Assembly (NCBI RefSeq): GCF_021532375.1
Contig: NZ_JAKGAP010000048.1
Span: forward strand, 1-52,172
From: Paenibacillus alkaliterrae
GTDB lineage: Bacteria > Bacillota > Bacilli > Paenibacillales > Paenibacillaceae
DNA: 52,172 nt
Direction of reading: 5' to 3'
The notes under the pieces are model-generated. The model was not told where the DNA came from and searched no databases. It saw nothing but the letters and a program-made list of their open reading frames with translations. Positions 37,758-47,329 of this stretch are shown piece by piece (the first letter of the stretch is position 1; the number at the start of each line of letters is the position of its first letter). The position numbers and the translations under genes are program-made.

Positions 37758-37782
37758 AGCCCCGTTACTCGGGGCTTTTTGT
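37758..37782 (+). terminator. Terminator after the cysteine-rich protein
   Basis: AGCCCCG pairs with CGGGGCT around a 5-nt loop and is followed by TTTTT. Confidence 0.85.
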
Positions 37783-38084
37783 TATTCGTGCAATGTCGGA
37801 CGTTATCACGCCAATTCCCGAATACCCGTGTTCGCTTTCACTAATATCTCGTCAAACTGCTTGACACGACACCAACGGTCACCTGAACGCTGCAGGATTT
37901 AGGCGACGGAAAACAGCCTTTGAAGCATTGACGCCGGGACGGCAAAGAGCATACATTTTTTATTTTTCTGAACCCAAACAATCCAAAACTCGAGAGTCAA
38001 GGGTTGAAAAATATTTGCCGCAGATTCTGGGTGGAAAGGGATTAAAAGATTAGTATATTCGATGGTGTAATGTTGTCGATAGTT

Positions 38085-38138
38085 TAACATAAAGGGTCCA
38101 CATATTAGTTAGGAATAATATGTAGAACCCTTTATGTT
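38085..38138. repeat. Long imperfect inverted repeat
   Basis: AACATAAAGGGTCCACATATTA (38085-38106) is matched by its complement at 38116-38138 with one mismatch and one extra base, leaving a 9-nt loop. It could be a bidirectional terminator, since A/T-rich tails flank it, or the end-to-end remnant of a small inverted-repeat element. Confidence 0.6.
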
Positions 38139-38185
38139 ATTTGATTTTCTTAAATTTTGGTCTTGATAATTTCTAGTCTAATACT

Positions 38186-38350
38186 TTATTTTATTGCTAC
38201 ACCAATAACGATTAATGCCCTTGCAGCAGCCGGATCATTTCTTTGGCCGCCACACAGGTTGCAGCATGGGCCAGCTGCCAACATCAGGGGTATACGCGCA
38301 TCTCTTTGTCCCGTTATGCGCTAGGGATCAAAGGTGACTTTGATTTCCAT
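38186..38350 (-). pseudogene. Small frame with in-frame amber codon, unidentified
   Basis: From ATG 38350 (AAAGGGGAA about 10 nt upstream) the frame reads MEIKVTFDP, then TAG at 38321-38323, then 44 further codons containing LAAGPCCNLCGG and ending GVAIK and TAA. The sequence after the amber looks coding, so this may be a small cysteine-containing gene killed by a point change. It lies downstream of the GH51 gene on the same strand. It may also be chance; I do not recognise the family. Confidence 0.3.
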
Positions 38351-38433
38351 TCTGCAGGTTCCCCTTTCGTTACTCCGGAATGCTGCAAGCAACAAGTGTA
38401 AGCAACATCCCGATCAACACGTTAAGAAAATAC

Positions 38434-39972
<1,539 letters not shown>

Positions 39973-40003
39973 TTAGTTTGAACCGAAAGCATATACTGGT
40001 AAG

Positions 40004-40852
40004 TTATCCTTTGACGCCGCCTGCTGTCATCCCTTCGATGAAATACCGTTGGAAGAACAGGAATACCATTAGAATTGGAATGATCGCCATAACGGCCCCC
40101 GAAATCAGCATGTCGAAATTATTCCCGTAAGGCGTCAGCAGCGTGGCGAGACCAATCGGAATCGTCAGCTGTTCATTTGTCCGCAGTACAATTAGCGGCC
40201 AGAGGAAGTTATTCCATGCAAACAATGCCTGCAAAATCGCCATGGATGAGAAAGCAGGCGCCATTAGCGGCATCATGATGCGGAAGAAGGTACCCAGCTC
40301 AGTAGTACCGTCCACACGCGCCGCATCCAGAAAGTCCTTAGGCAGTCCGCTCGCATACTGGCGGAAGAAGAAGATCGGCAGCGGCGCTACTACAAACGGG
40401 AGAATAACCCCCCACATACTGTTGATCAGTTTCAGCGAGATCGAAAGCTTATACAAAGGCAAAATGATGATTTCAAGCGGCACCATCATCGTTACGAGCA
40501 CTAAGGCAAAAATGACGTTGCGAAACTTAAAATTATATACGGCCAAACCATATCCGACCATGGATGACAGAAACAAACAGAGACCCGTAAATACTGCGGT
40601 GATGATTAAGCTGTTCGTGTACCAGGTTAAATACAGCGACTTGCCTGAGAACAGGTAAGTATAGTTCTTAAATGAAAAAATTTCCGGACTGATCTTCAAG
40701 TTCAAACCGAACCTCATCAGTTCCTGCGCCGGTTTAAAGGAGGCGATCGTCAGCGTGACAAGCGGAAACAACGCGAATACCGCAAAAACGATAAACAGGA
40801 GAAGAAGCAGTACCGTATTGAGCGACCATTTGGTTTTCTCTTCTTGACCCAT
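40004..40852 (-). CDS. Carbohydrate ABC transporter permease (MalG-type, locus D)
   Basis: A 282-residue CUT1 permease with about six helices and the EAA loop LDAARVDGTTELGTFFRIMM. GGAGG lies inside the end of the upstream permease gene, whose stop is only 3 nt before this start, so translation is probably coupled. It is the partner of the 40856 permease in an importer feeding the GH51 enzyme. Confidence 0.92.
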   Translation of the reverse strand: MGQEEKTKWSLNTVLLLLLFIVFAVFALFPLVTLTIASFKPAQELMRFGLNLKISPEIFSFKNYTYLFSGKSLYLTWYTNSLIITAVFTGLCLFLSSMVGYGLAVYNFKFRNVIFALVLVTMMVPLEIIILPLYKLSISLKLINSMWGVILPFVVAPLPIFFFRQYASGLPKDFLDAARVDGTTELGTFFRIMMPLMAPAFSSMAILQALFAWNNFLWPLIVLRTNEQLTIPIGLATLLTPYGNNFDMLISGAVMAIIPILMVFLFFQRYFIEGMTAGGVKG

Positions 40853-40855
40853 CGT

Positions 40856-41773
40856 TTACTCCTCCTTCTTGAACATGCCGAAAAATTTAAGCTGGGTGAT
40901 CGTGATGATAAACGTAATGACAAGCAATGCGATACCGACAGCCGAGCCGAGGCCCAAATTGTTCTGCTCCAGACCGTTGCGGTACAGATAGCCGACTATG
41001 GTCAACCCGATATCGTTCGGCGAGCGGTTTCCGGCCCACAGCATGTAACTCTCCGTAAACATGGAATAGCCGCCGTAAATGCTGATCGTGAACACATAAA
41101 TGGTGATTGGCTTCAACAGGGGAACCGTAATGCGGAGAAACTTATCCCAAGTTGAGGCGCCGTCGATTTCAGCTGATTCGTACAATTCCTTAGAAATGTT
41201 CTGAAGTCCCGCCATAAAATAAAGCAGATTGATCCCGATCCAACGCCAAGCGGCAAGGGTAATGAGCGTGATCATAGCCAAGTTTTCCTTGCCGAGCCAA
41301 CGCTGCTTCTCAATGCCGAAGTAGGAAATGATCGTATTCATAAGTGAACCTTCCAGCTCGCCGAAAGCAAGCCGAAAGATGGTGCCCGCAACAACAACGG
41401 AAGTCAGCGCGGGAACAAACAGGGTGGAGCGGAAAAAGTTTTTGGCGACCATCACCTTGGAATTCAAGAATACAGCCAGAATCAATGGTATTGGTATGAG
41501 AATCAGCAGCGTATAAAAGGTATATTTACTGCTGTTCATCAGCGCTTTCAAAAAGGTTGGATTCCAAAGCTTCTTATAATTATCGAGACCGATATATTCG
41601 ACTTGTCCGGGAAGAACGGACTGAAAGCTCATATTAATGGCTGATAGGACCGGGGAGGCAAAAAAAATGACAAATGAGATAAGAAAAGGCAGTACGAACA
41701 CGTAAGGGGCGATCTTTTGATTATACAAAATACCTGAAATCTTCTTCGTGGTTTTCGGCGAGCTGTTTTCCAT
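40856..41773 (-). CDS. Sugar ABC transporter permease (MalF-type, locus D)
   Basis: A 305-residue CUT1 permease with about six helices and the EAA loop YESAEIDGASTWDKFLRITV. ATG 41773 is chosen because AAGGAGG lies 7 nt upstream; the in-frame GTG just before it is closer. A near-perfect 30-bp palindrome separates it from the binding-protein gene. Confidence 0.92.
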   Translation of the reverse strand: MENSSPKTTKKISGILYNQKIAPYVFVLPFLISFVIFFASPVLSAINMSFQSVLPGQVEYIGLDNYKKLWNPTFLKALMNSSKYTFYTLLILIPIPLILAVFLNSKVMVAKNFFRSTLFVPALTSVVVAGTIFRLAFGELEGSLMNTIISYFGIEKQRWLGKENLAMITLITLAAWRWIGINLLYFMAGLQNISKELYESAEIDGASTWDKFLRITVPLLKPITIYVFTISIYGGYSMFTESYMLWAGNRSPNDIGLTIVGYLYRNGLEQNNLGLGSAVGIALLVITFIITITQLKFFGMFKKEE

Positions 41774-41797
41774 CACTGGCCCTCCTTTCGAATAACA

Positions 41798-41827
41798 GTG
41801 TCACTAGCCCAATTGGGCCAGTGACAC
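41798..41827 (-). other. Intercistronic palindrome after the binding-protein gene (locus D)
   Basis: GTGTCACTAGCCCAA is followed directly by TTGGGCCAGTGACAC, a 30-bp palindrome with one mismatched pair. The RNA would form a tight hairpin between binding-protein stop and permease start. No T-run follows. Confidence 0.75.
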
Positions 41828-41840
41828 CTATTAAGTCATA

Positions 41841-43166
41841 TTATTTCAGTTGCCCGGCAGCTTCCTTCAGTACTTTCTCAGGATCTTCGTTGTCAAGGAG
41901 TATGCGTACGAGTACCGACGTTCTGAAGGCGTCCGAGATCATCGGCGTCGTTTCGTTGATGTTTACGCCTTCGATTTCCTCTTTCACTTCATTAAGCACG
42001 TCAAAGATGTCGGGTCCGAAATATTCCGTAAATTTATTAGACTCGCTGAGCGCCGGATCTGTCCATACGTCGGAACGGATCGGATCAAAGCCCAACTGCT
42101 TCCAAATCTCGATATTTCCTTCTTTGGAAAGTTTTGCGAAAGCAAGGAATGCTTTTGCCAGTTCTGGATGTTTCGTCGTCTTCGTTACTGCCGTACCTGT
42201 ACCGCCCATACCTGCGGAACGCGGTTCGCCGGCTTTCCAAGCTGGCATAGGTTTGATAATAATTTTGCCTTTCAGATCAGGCATGTAATCCGTGAAGCGT
42301 CCCATATACCACATCGGCATCCAGAGAGAAGCCGCGCCACCGCTGTTCATCAGGCCGTAATATTCCTCTTTGTGGTGGTTGCCGCCCGGTGCAGGAATCG
42401 CAATGCCGGATTTCAGCAGGTTTTGCTGCCATTTCAACGGTTCAAGAACGAGCGGGCTCGTGATGTTCACTTGTCCGTCAGCCGTTTGAAAATCGTCATT
42501 GCCAGGCGCTTGGGAAACTTGCGGCCACAAAGACCACAAGTCGGCTGTTTCCAGCGTAGTCATTGGAACGCCGGTTGCGTCCAGAACTTTTTTGCCCGCA
42601 GCTTCGTAGTCAGCCCATGTTTTGATATCATCGGCGTTTACGCCCGCTTTGTCGAGAATTTCTTTGTTGTAATAGATAACGGCAGCTCCGACGTGGAAGT
42701 CAATACCGTAGTACTGACCGTCTTTGGCGTAAATATCCATCCTTGACTGGACCAGGTTATTCAACTCCGGCTCTACTACATCATTGAGCGGAAGAAGCTG
42801 CGGCTCGCCTTTAAGGAAATTCGGGAACTTGTTAAGCTCGATATCCGTGATATCAGGAGCGCCTGTTCCGGATTGAAGCGCTACCAAAAGTTTGTTATGC
42901 ATATCGTCATACGGATAAGTATTGGCTGCCAGTTGAATTTTTTGATCAGGGTTCACTTCATTCCAGCGTTTAGCCATATCCTCGTAGAACGTCTGATGAA
43001 GCTCATTGAATGTCCAGAATTCCAATTTCGTCGCGGTGCCGTCTGTCTTAGTGTTTGTCTCTCCATTCTTCTCACCTGTGTTTCCGCTGTTGTTGCCGCC
43101 ACAAGCCGACAGTATAGCGGTTAGCATTACTAGAAGAGAAAGTACTGTAAGCAGTTGCTTTTTCAT
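41841..43166 (-). CDS. Extracellular sugar-binding lipoprotein (locus D)
   Basis: A 441-residue family 1 solute-binding protein with lipobox LSAC (C22) and a glycine/asparagine/threonine-rich linker after it. It captures an oligosaccharide for the locus D importer; the GH51 gene downstream suggests an arabinofuranoside. GAGGGGG lies 7 nt before the ATG. It is the first gene of the operon, behind a strong promoter at 43301-43329. Confidence 0.92.
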   Translation of the reverse strand: MKKQLLTVLSLLVMLTAILSACGGNNSGNTGEKNGETNTKTDGTATKLEFWTFNELHQTFYEDMAKRWNEVNPDQKIQLAANTYPYDDMHNKLLVALQSGTGAPDITDIELNKFPNFLKGEPQLLPLNDVVEPELNNLVQSRMDIYAKDGQYYGIDFHVGAAVIYYNKEILDKAGVNADDIKTWADYEAAGKKVLDATGVPMTTLETADLWSLWPQVSQAPGNDDFQTADGQVNITSPLVLEPLKWQQNLLKSGIAIPAPGGNHHKEEYYGLMNSGGAASLWMPMWYMGRFTDYMPDLKGKIIIKPMPAWKAGEPRSAGMGGTGTAVTKTTKHPELAKAFLAFAKLSKEGNIEIWKQLGFDPIRSDVWTDPALSESNKFTEYFGPDIFDVLNEVKEEIEGVNINETTPMISDAFRTSVLVRILLDNEDPEKVLKEAAGQLK

Positions 43167-43279
43167 TTCTTTTCCCCCTCAAAAAATTGGTTGTTATACT
43201 TAATCCCTTTCGGGATTGAAGCCGGCAAGCAGGGTGAGCGTATTCATTTTACACATTGGAACCATTTAGTTTAAATAAA

Positions 43280-43295
43280 TATAAAACATTTTATA
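43280..43295. promoter_or_regulatory. Palindrome at the start of the locus D operon, candidate ArsR-type operator
   Basis: TATAAAACATTTTATA: 7-bp arms TATAAAA/TTTTATA with a 2-bp centre. It lies a few bases downstream of the leftward -10 (43301-43306), close to the likely transcription start, where a repressor would block initiation. The A/T-rich palindrome resembles ArsR-family operators. Confidence 0.45.
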
Positions 43296-43300
43296 CTTAC

Positions 43301-43329
43301 ATAATATATACTGCCATTTTTTCTGTCAA
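43301..43329 (-). promoter_or_regulatory. Promoter of the locus D arabinoside operon
   Basis: Leftward TTGACA (43324-43329, consensus), a 17-bp spacer and TATTAT (43301-43306). Confidence 0.8.
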
Positions 43330-43337
43330 TAAGAAAT

Positions 43338-43351
43338 TGAATACGCTTTCC
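43338..43351 (-). promoter_or_regulatory. cre-like site upstream of the locus D promoter
   Basis: Leftward GGAAAGCGTATTCA resembles cre with about two mismatches. It lies just upstream of the -35. A weaker candidate than the cre sites at 4001, 29500 and 49752. Confidence 0.35.
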
Positions 43352-43403
43352 GTAAAAGTTTTGTTTACTAACCAACCTTTTTCTTCTCATCTCTATTATT
43401 TTG

Positions 43404-43416
43404 ATTTATAATAAAT
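43404..43416 (+). promoter_or_regulatory. -10 element and palindrome in front of the ArsR-type regulator
   Basis: ATTTATAATAAAT is a 13-bp palindrome that contains a consensus -10 TATAAT (43407-43412). The matching -35 is poor. A palindrome over the -10 suggests autoregulation. Confidence 0.45.
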
Positions 43417-43450
43417 TAAAACAATTACAAGCTAGAGAGGATGCGTTCCG

Positions 43451-44374
43451 ATGATACAAATTAAAGAACTGCGTTCGGGCTTGAGCATCTTCAAAGCATT
43501 GAGTTCTGAAATCCGGATTGAAATTTTGGAGCTATTGACGAAATACGACTGCTTGAACTTAAATGAGATCGCCGAGAAGCTTGGACTGACCAATGGCGCG
43601 ATTACGATGCATATCAAGAAGCTTGAAGAGAGCGGCCTCATCGACATAACGACCGCAGTCGGACGGCACGGCATCCAGAAAATCTGTTATTTGAACGAAG
43701 AGATGCTTACCGTTGATTTGAGGAACAAAAGCACAGAAAATATAAACGTTTACGAAGTGGAAATTAAAGTCGGCCATTATTGCGACTATTACGCGGAAGC
43801 GACATGCGGACTCGCCACCAAGGACAGCATAGTAGGCGAATTCGACAACCCGCGGTATTTTGCCGATCCTCAGCATATCAACGCGGGAATCGTTTGGCTG
43901 ACGAAAGGTTACTTGGAGTATCGGATTCCAAACTACCTAAAGTCGAACCAACGTCTCAGGGAGCTTCAATTCATTATGGAGCTTGGTTCCGAAGCGCCCA
44001 CTTACAATGACGATTACCCTTCGGACCTCATATTCAGTGTCAATGGCGTCGATCTCGGCGTGTGGACGTCGCCCGGCGATTTCGGAAGGGAACGCGGAAC
44101 CTACAACCCGAAGTGGTGGCCGCCCCATTTGAATCAGTATGGACTGCTGAAATTGTTGCGCATTAATGAGAACGGCACCTTTATCGACGGCTGTCTAATC
44201 TCTAAATTAACGATAGCCGATATTCAGCTGAAGCAGAATGCGGATATCAAATTCAAGATCGGCGTGTCCGAATCCGGCCGTGTCGGCGGTCTTACCATTT
44301 ACGGACAAAGTTTCGGAAACTATAAACAGGATTTAATAGCCCGGGTCATTTATGATGTCGCGGAGAGAACATGA
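43451..44374 (+). CDS. ArsR-type winged-helix regulator with novel C-terminal domain
   Basis: A 307-residue protein. Residues 10-85 form an ArsR-type winged helix (FKALSSEIRIEILELL, LNEIAEKLGLTNGAITMHIK). The remaining ~215 residues are not a known metal- or phosphosugar-binding domain that I recognise; they are rich in aromatic residues and look beta-rich (PKWWPPHLNQYG, SGRVGGLTIYGQSFGNY), as in carbohydrate-binding folds. Classical ArsR proteins are about 100 residues. It is divergent from the locus D importer-GH51 operon and is the obvious candidate to control it, possibly by binding an arabinoside directly. The ATG at 43451 has GAGAGGA upstream. The function of the C-terminal part is inference. 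Confidence 0.85.
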   Translation: MIQIKELRSGLSIFKALSSEIRIEILELLTKYDCLNLNEIAEKLGLTNGAITMHIKKLEESGLIDITTAVGRHGIQKICYLNEEMLTVDLRNKSTENINVYEVEIKVGHYCDYYAEATCGLATKDSIVGEFDNPRYFADPQHINAGIVWLTKGYLEYRIPNYLKSNQRLRELQFIMELGSEAPTYNDDYPSDLIFSVNGVDLGVWTSPGDFGRERGTYNPKWWPPHLNQYGLLKLLRINENGTFIDGCLISKLTIADIQLKQNADIKFKIGVSESGRVGGLTIYGQSFGNYKQDLIARVIYDVAERT

Positions 44375-44388
44375 AGACGTGAACGAAA

Positions 44389-44433
44389 CAAAAGATAAGG
44401 CTGCCGAGCGATGCCCGGCAGCCTCATCTTTTG
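44389..44433. terminator. Bidirectional terminator between loci D and E
   Basis: ACAAAAGATAAGGCTGCCG pairs with CGGCAGCCTCATCTTTTGT around a 8-nt loop. Both ends carry A/T tracts, so it can stop the rightward ArsR-type gene and the leftward GH127 operon. Confidence 0.88.
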
Positions 44434-44483
44434 TGCTCAAAGCCCAGATGCTGCGGCTCCCAATGCTCAATAAATCCCTCCAA

Positions 44484-46463
44484 TTAGTTATGGTTTCGGA
44501 TCCAGACCGTCATTTCGCCAGGTGTACGGTTGCTCCAAGCAAAGTAAGGGATGGCTTTGAGAGGTGCAGCAACTTTATCAAAGGCTTGTGTGGTATAAAG
44601 CTTGTGCTCATCCCCGGCTTGGACTTCGCTGCGCAAGCCGCTGCCCGTCAAGACCGAAACACCTCCGAACAGCCCTTTCTCAAAATGAACATCGAATTCG
44701 GCGTCGCTCGGAAGAACGATGTCCTGCAGATTCGGGCCGTTGTCTTCCTCCTCCAGGCAATAGACGACCGGTCCGCGCTGCAGCGCGACCTTCCCGGCGT
44801 TTTCACGCAGATTCGGATGCGGGTGAACGATCTCAACCGGCATATCCATCACTAATTCAATCCGGTCGCCGTTTTGCCAGGTCCGTTGGATTTTCACATA
44901 TCCTTTCTCCTGCTGCGAAATATCCGTTTCTTGACCGTTTACGGTAATGGCGGCATTTCTGCACCAGCCCGGAACGCGCACAGCTACGGCAAAATCAGCG
45001 GATTGCTCCAAAGTCAGTTCCAGGGAGACCTGACCGTTCCACGGATAGTTTGCTTGTTGGGTCACCTGTACGCGGTGACCGTCGATTTCCAGCTCAAGCT
45101 TGCTTCCAATGTACAGGTGAACGTATAATTCACGGTCACTATCATTTTTGGAATAAATGTATTGACCCAACGATGCGATCAATCGGGCGATGTTTGGCGG
45201 GCAGCAGGCACAGCCGAACCAAGGCTGCCTTGTCACCTTCACGGTTGACATATCATGACGGAAATTTGCGGTTGCCGGCCACACCTCAAGCGGGTTGACA
45301 TAGAAATAGCTTTTGCCGTCGAGCGAAATGCCGCTCAACACTCCGTTGTACAAAGCCAGTTCCATCACATCGGCATATTCGCGGTCCTTTTCGATTTGAA
45401 GCATGCGCTGCGCCCAGAACATCAAGCCGATCGCGGCACAGGTTTCCGTGTAGGCGCGGTTGTTCGGCAGGTCGAAGGGAACTGTAAACCTTTCTTCGTA
45501 TTCGGAGGAACCGATGCCGCCGGTTACGTACATCTTCCTGCGCACCACATCGTTCCACAATTGTTTACAAGCTTGAAGCAGCGAGTCGTCGTTATAGTCA
45601 ACAGCCAGATCCGCCATAGCGCTGTAAAGATAAACCGCTCTAACGGCATGTCCTTCCGCCGTTTTTTGTTCCCGTACGGGGAGATGAGCCTGGAAATAAT
45701 CATATTCGCGTTTCTTTTTGCCTCTGGCGGGAACTTCCGACTCGTCTCTTTCGTTTGCCTCTTGATCGAAGAAGTGGGGTTTTTGTCCCCGCTCATCGAT
45801 GAAAAACTTGCTAAGGTCTAAATATTTTCTTTCACCTGTTGCTTGATAAAGCTTCACCAGCGCCAGTTCAACTTCAGGGTGACCGTCGTAGCCGCGTTTC
45901 TTGCCGGGCTCGTCTCCGAAGACCGTTGCGATGTAGTCCGCATACCGGCTCATAATATTAAGAAACTTTCGTTTTCCCGTTGCTTCGTAATAGGCTACAG
46001 ACGCTTCCATCAAGTGCCCGGCGCAGTAAAGCTCATGATTGTCCCTGAGATTGGTCCAACGGGCGTTCGGTTCTTTGACGATATAGTACGTGTTCAAATA
46101 GCCGTCGGGCTGCTGCGCACGTCCGAGCAGATCGATCACGTTATCGGCAATACTCTCAAGCTCCGGATCGCGGCGTCCGGAGAGGACGAAGCCTACGGTC
46201 TCCAGCCATTTGCCAAGATCGCTGTCCTGAAAAACCATTCCGTAATATTCACCCTCCGCTTCCCCCGCCGCGAGACGGAAATTCTCGATCGTATGGCTCG
46301 GCTCGGCACCGGGAATCTCGTCATTCAATGCTTTCCACTGATAAGGAACAACCGTTTCGATCACATTCTTCTCGCGGGAAGACCAGAAATCATCCTGAAT
46401 CGTCACTTGTTTCAAACTTACGGCTTTCAAAGGTAAGTTAAGCTTATTTTCCAATTTGCTCAT
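44484..46463 (-). CDS. Beta-L-arabinofuranosidase, family GH127
   Basis: A 659-residue zinc-dependent enzyme of the HypBA1 type, which releases L-arabinose from beta-linked arabinofuranosides such as those on hydroxyproline-rich plant proteins. By alignment from memory with HypBA1, the zinc ligands are E340 and C342 (AYTETCAAIG) and C420/C421 (FGCACCPPNIAR), the first of the pair being the nucleophile; E324 is the likely acid/base. All are present. Length is normal and no signal peptide is seen, so it is cytoplasmic. ATG 46463 has AAAGGA 8 nt upstream; ATG 46469 is closer to it. It is the last gene of the locus E importer operon. Confidence 0.94.
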   Translation of the reverse strand: MSKLENKLNLPLKAVSLKQVTIQDDFWSSREKNVIETVVPYQWKALNDEIPGAEPSHTIENFRLAAGEAEGEYYGMVFQDSDLGKWLETVGFVLSGRRDPELESIADNVIDLLGRAQQPDGYLNTYYIVKEPNARWTNLRDNHELYCAGHLMEASVAYYEATGKRKFLNIMSRYADYIATVFGDEPGKKRGYDGHPEVELALVKLYQATGERKYLDLSKFFIDERGQKPHFFDQEANERDESEVPARGKKKREYDYFQAHLPVREQKTAEGHAVRAVYLYSAMADLAVDYNDDSLLQACKQLWNDVVRRKMYVTGGIGSSEYEERFTVPFDLPNNRAYTETCAAIGLMFWAQRMLQIEKDREYADVMELALYNGVLSGISLDGKSYFYVNPLEVWPATANFRHDMSTVKVTRQPWFGCACCPPNIARLIASLGQYIYSKNDSDRELYVHLYIGSKLELEIDGHRVQVTQQANYPWNGQVSLELTLEQSADFAVAVRVPGWCRNAAITVNGQETDISQQEKGYVKIQRTWQNGDRIELVMDMPVEIVHPHPNLRENAGKVALQRGPVVYCLEEEDNGPNLQDIVLPSDAEFDVHFEKGLFGGVSVLTGSGLRSEVQAGDEHKLYTTQAFDKVAAPLKAIPYFAWSNRTPGEMTVWIRNHN

Positions 46464-46487
46464 GTTCATTATCCTTTCCGTTTTCCG

Positions 46488-47315
46488 TTATTCGCCCTTC
46501 AGACCGGAGAGCGTTACACCTTTGATAAAGAAATCCTGAGCCAGCAAGAAAATAACAATCAGCGGAGCGATGGACAGCACGGTGCTTGCCATCAATACCG
46601 GCCAATCGGTTTTATACATCCCCTGCATAGCGGCAAGCCCAAGAGGCAGCGTCATCATTTCCTGGGTATTGATATAGATCAGAGGGTGCAAAAATTCATT
46701 CCACATGCCCATGAACACAAACACGGCGAGGGTTGCCATAGCCGGTTTCGACAGCGGAACAAATACCCGCCAGTACACGCCGAACGGCGAGCAGCCGTCT
46801 ATTTTGGCGGCTTCCTCCAGCGATCCGGGAATATTCATGAAAAATTGGCGCATCAGGAACGTGCCGAAGGCCGATACCAATGCCGGTAAAATGAGCGACC
46901 AGTGCGTGTCGATAAGATTGTAGTTGCGCATGATGATAAAGTTGGGAATCAGCGTAACCTGCGCCGGGATCATCATGGTGGCGAGATACAAGCCGAACAG
47001 CGCTTCACGATATTTGAACTTGAGCCGGGCAAATACAAATCCGGCCATAGAACTGGTAATAAGCTGGGCGATGACGACGATAACGGTGATTTTCAAGCTG
47101 TTCAGGAAATACGTCTCAAAAGGAAACCGGTCCGATATCCGCAAGAAGTTTTCCCACATCAATTTCTCTCCAAAAAGCTTGGGAGGAAAGATGAACACTT
47201 CACTGAGCTGCTTCAGCGAGGTGCTGATCGTCCATAGGAAGGGAATAATCATCGTGATGGCCCCAAGCATCAGGATGGTGTGCGCAATAATCTTGGTTGG
47301 TAAGCTTTGTTTCAC
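46488..47315 (-). CDS. Carbohydrate ABC transporter permease (MalG-type, locus E)
   Basis: A 275-residue CUT1 permease with about six helices and the EAA loop EEAAKIDGCSPFGVYWRVFV. The GTG at 47315 is chosen because AGGAGGG lies 8 nt upstream; an ATG at 47345 would overlap the preceding gene and has no such site. It is the partner of the next permease and is followed after 24 nt by GH127. Confidence 0.9.
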   Translation of the reverse strand: MKQSLPTKIIAHTILMLGAITMIIPFLWTISTSLKQLSEVFIFPPKLFGEKLMWENFLRISDRFPFETYFLNSLKITVIVVIAQLITSSMAGFVFARLKFKYREALFGLYLATMMIPAQVTLIPNFIIMRNYNLIDTHWSLILPALVSAFGTFLMRQFFMNIPGSLEEAAKIDGCSPFGVYWRVFVPLSKPAMATLAVFVFMGMWNEFLHPLIYINTQEMMTLPLGLAAMQGMYKTDWPVLMASTVLSIAPLIVIFLLAQDFFIKGVTLSGLKGE

Positions 47316-47329
47316 GGTTCTTTCCCTCC

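Larger units (their letters stand above)
37783..38433. other. Gene-poor region between the cysteine-rich gene and locus D
   Basis: No intact gene over 60 codons convinces me here. It contains a long imperfect inverted repeat (38085-38138) and a leftward small frame interrupted by an amber codon (38186-38350). The 37900-38050 part shows nothing I recognise. Confidence 0.5.

Noticed and set aside
37895..37965. Fragments resembling a c-di-GMP riboswitch (GGGACGGCAAAG)
   Set aside because: Only a short stretch looks similar; the required paired helices and tetraloop-receptor parts are absent and no gene follows in a suitable position.
37899..38090. A 63-codon leftward frame
   Set aside because: No ribosome-binding site and no recognisable sequence; composition does not look coding.
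38321..38323. Amber codon read as pyrrolysine
   Set aside because: No pyl genes are in the window and the surrounding protein is not a methylamine methyltransferase.
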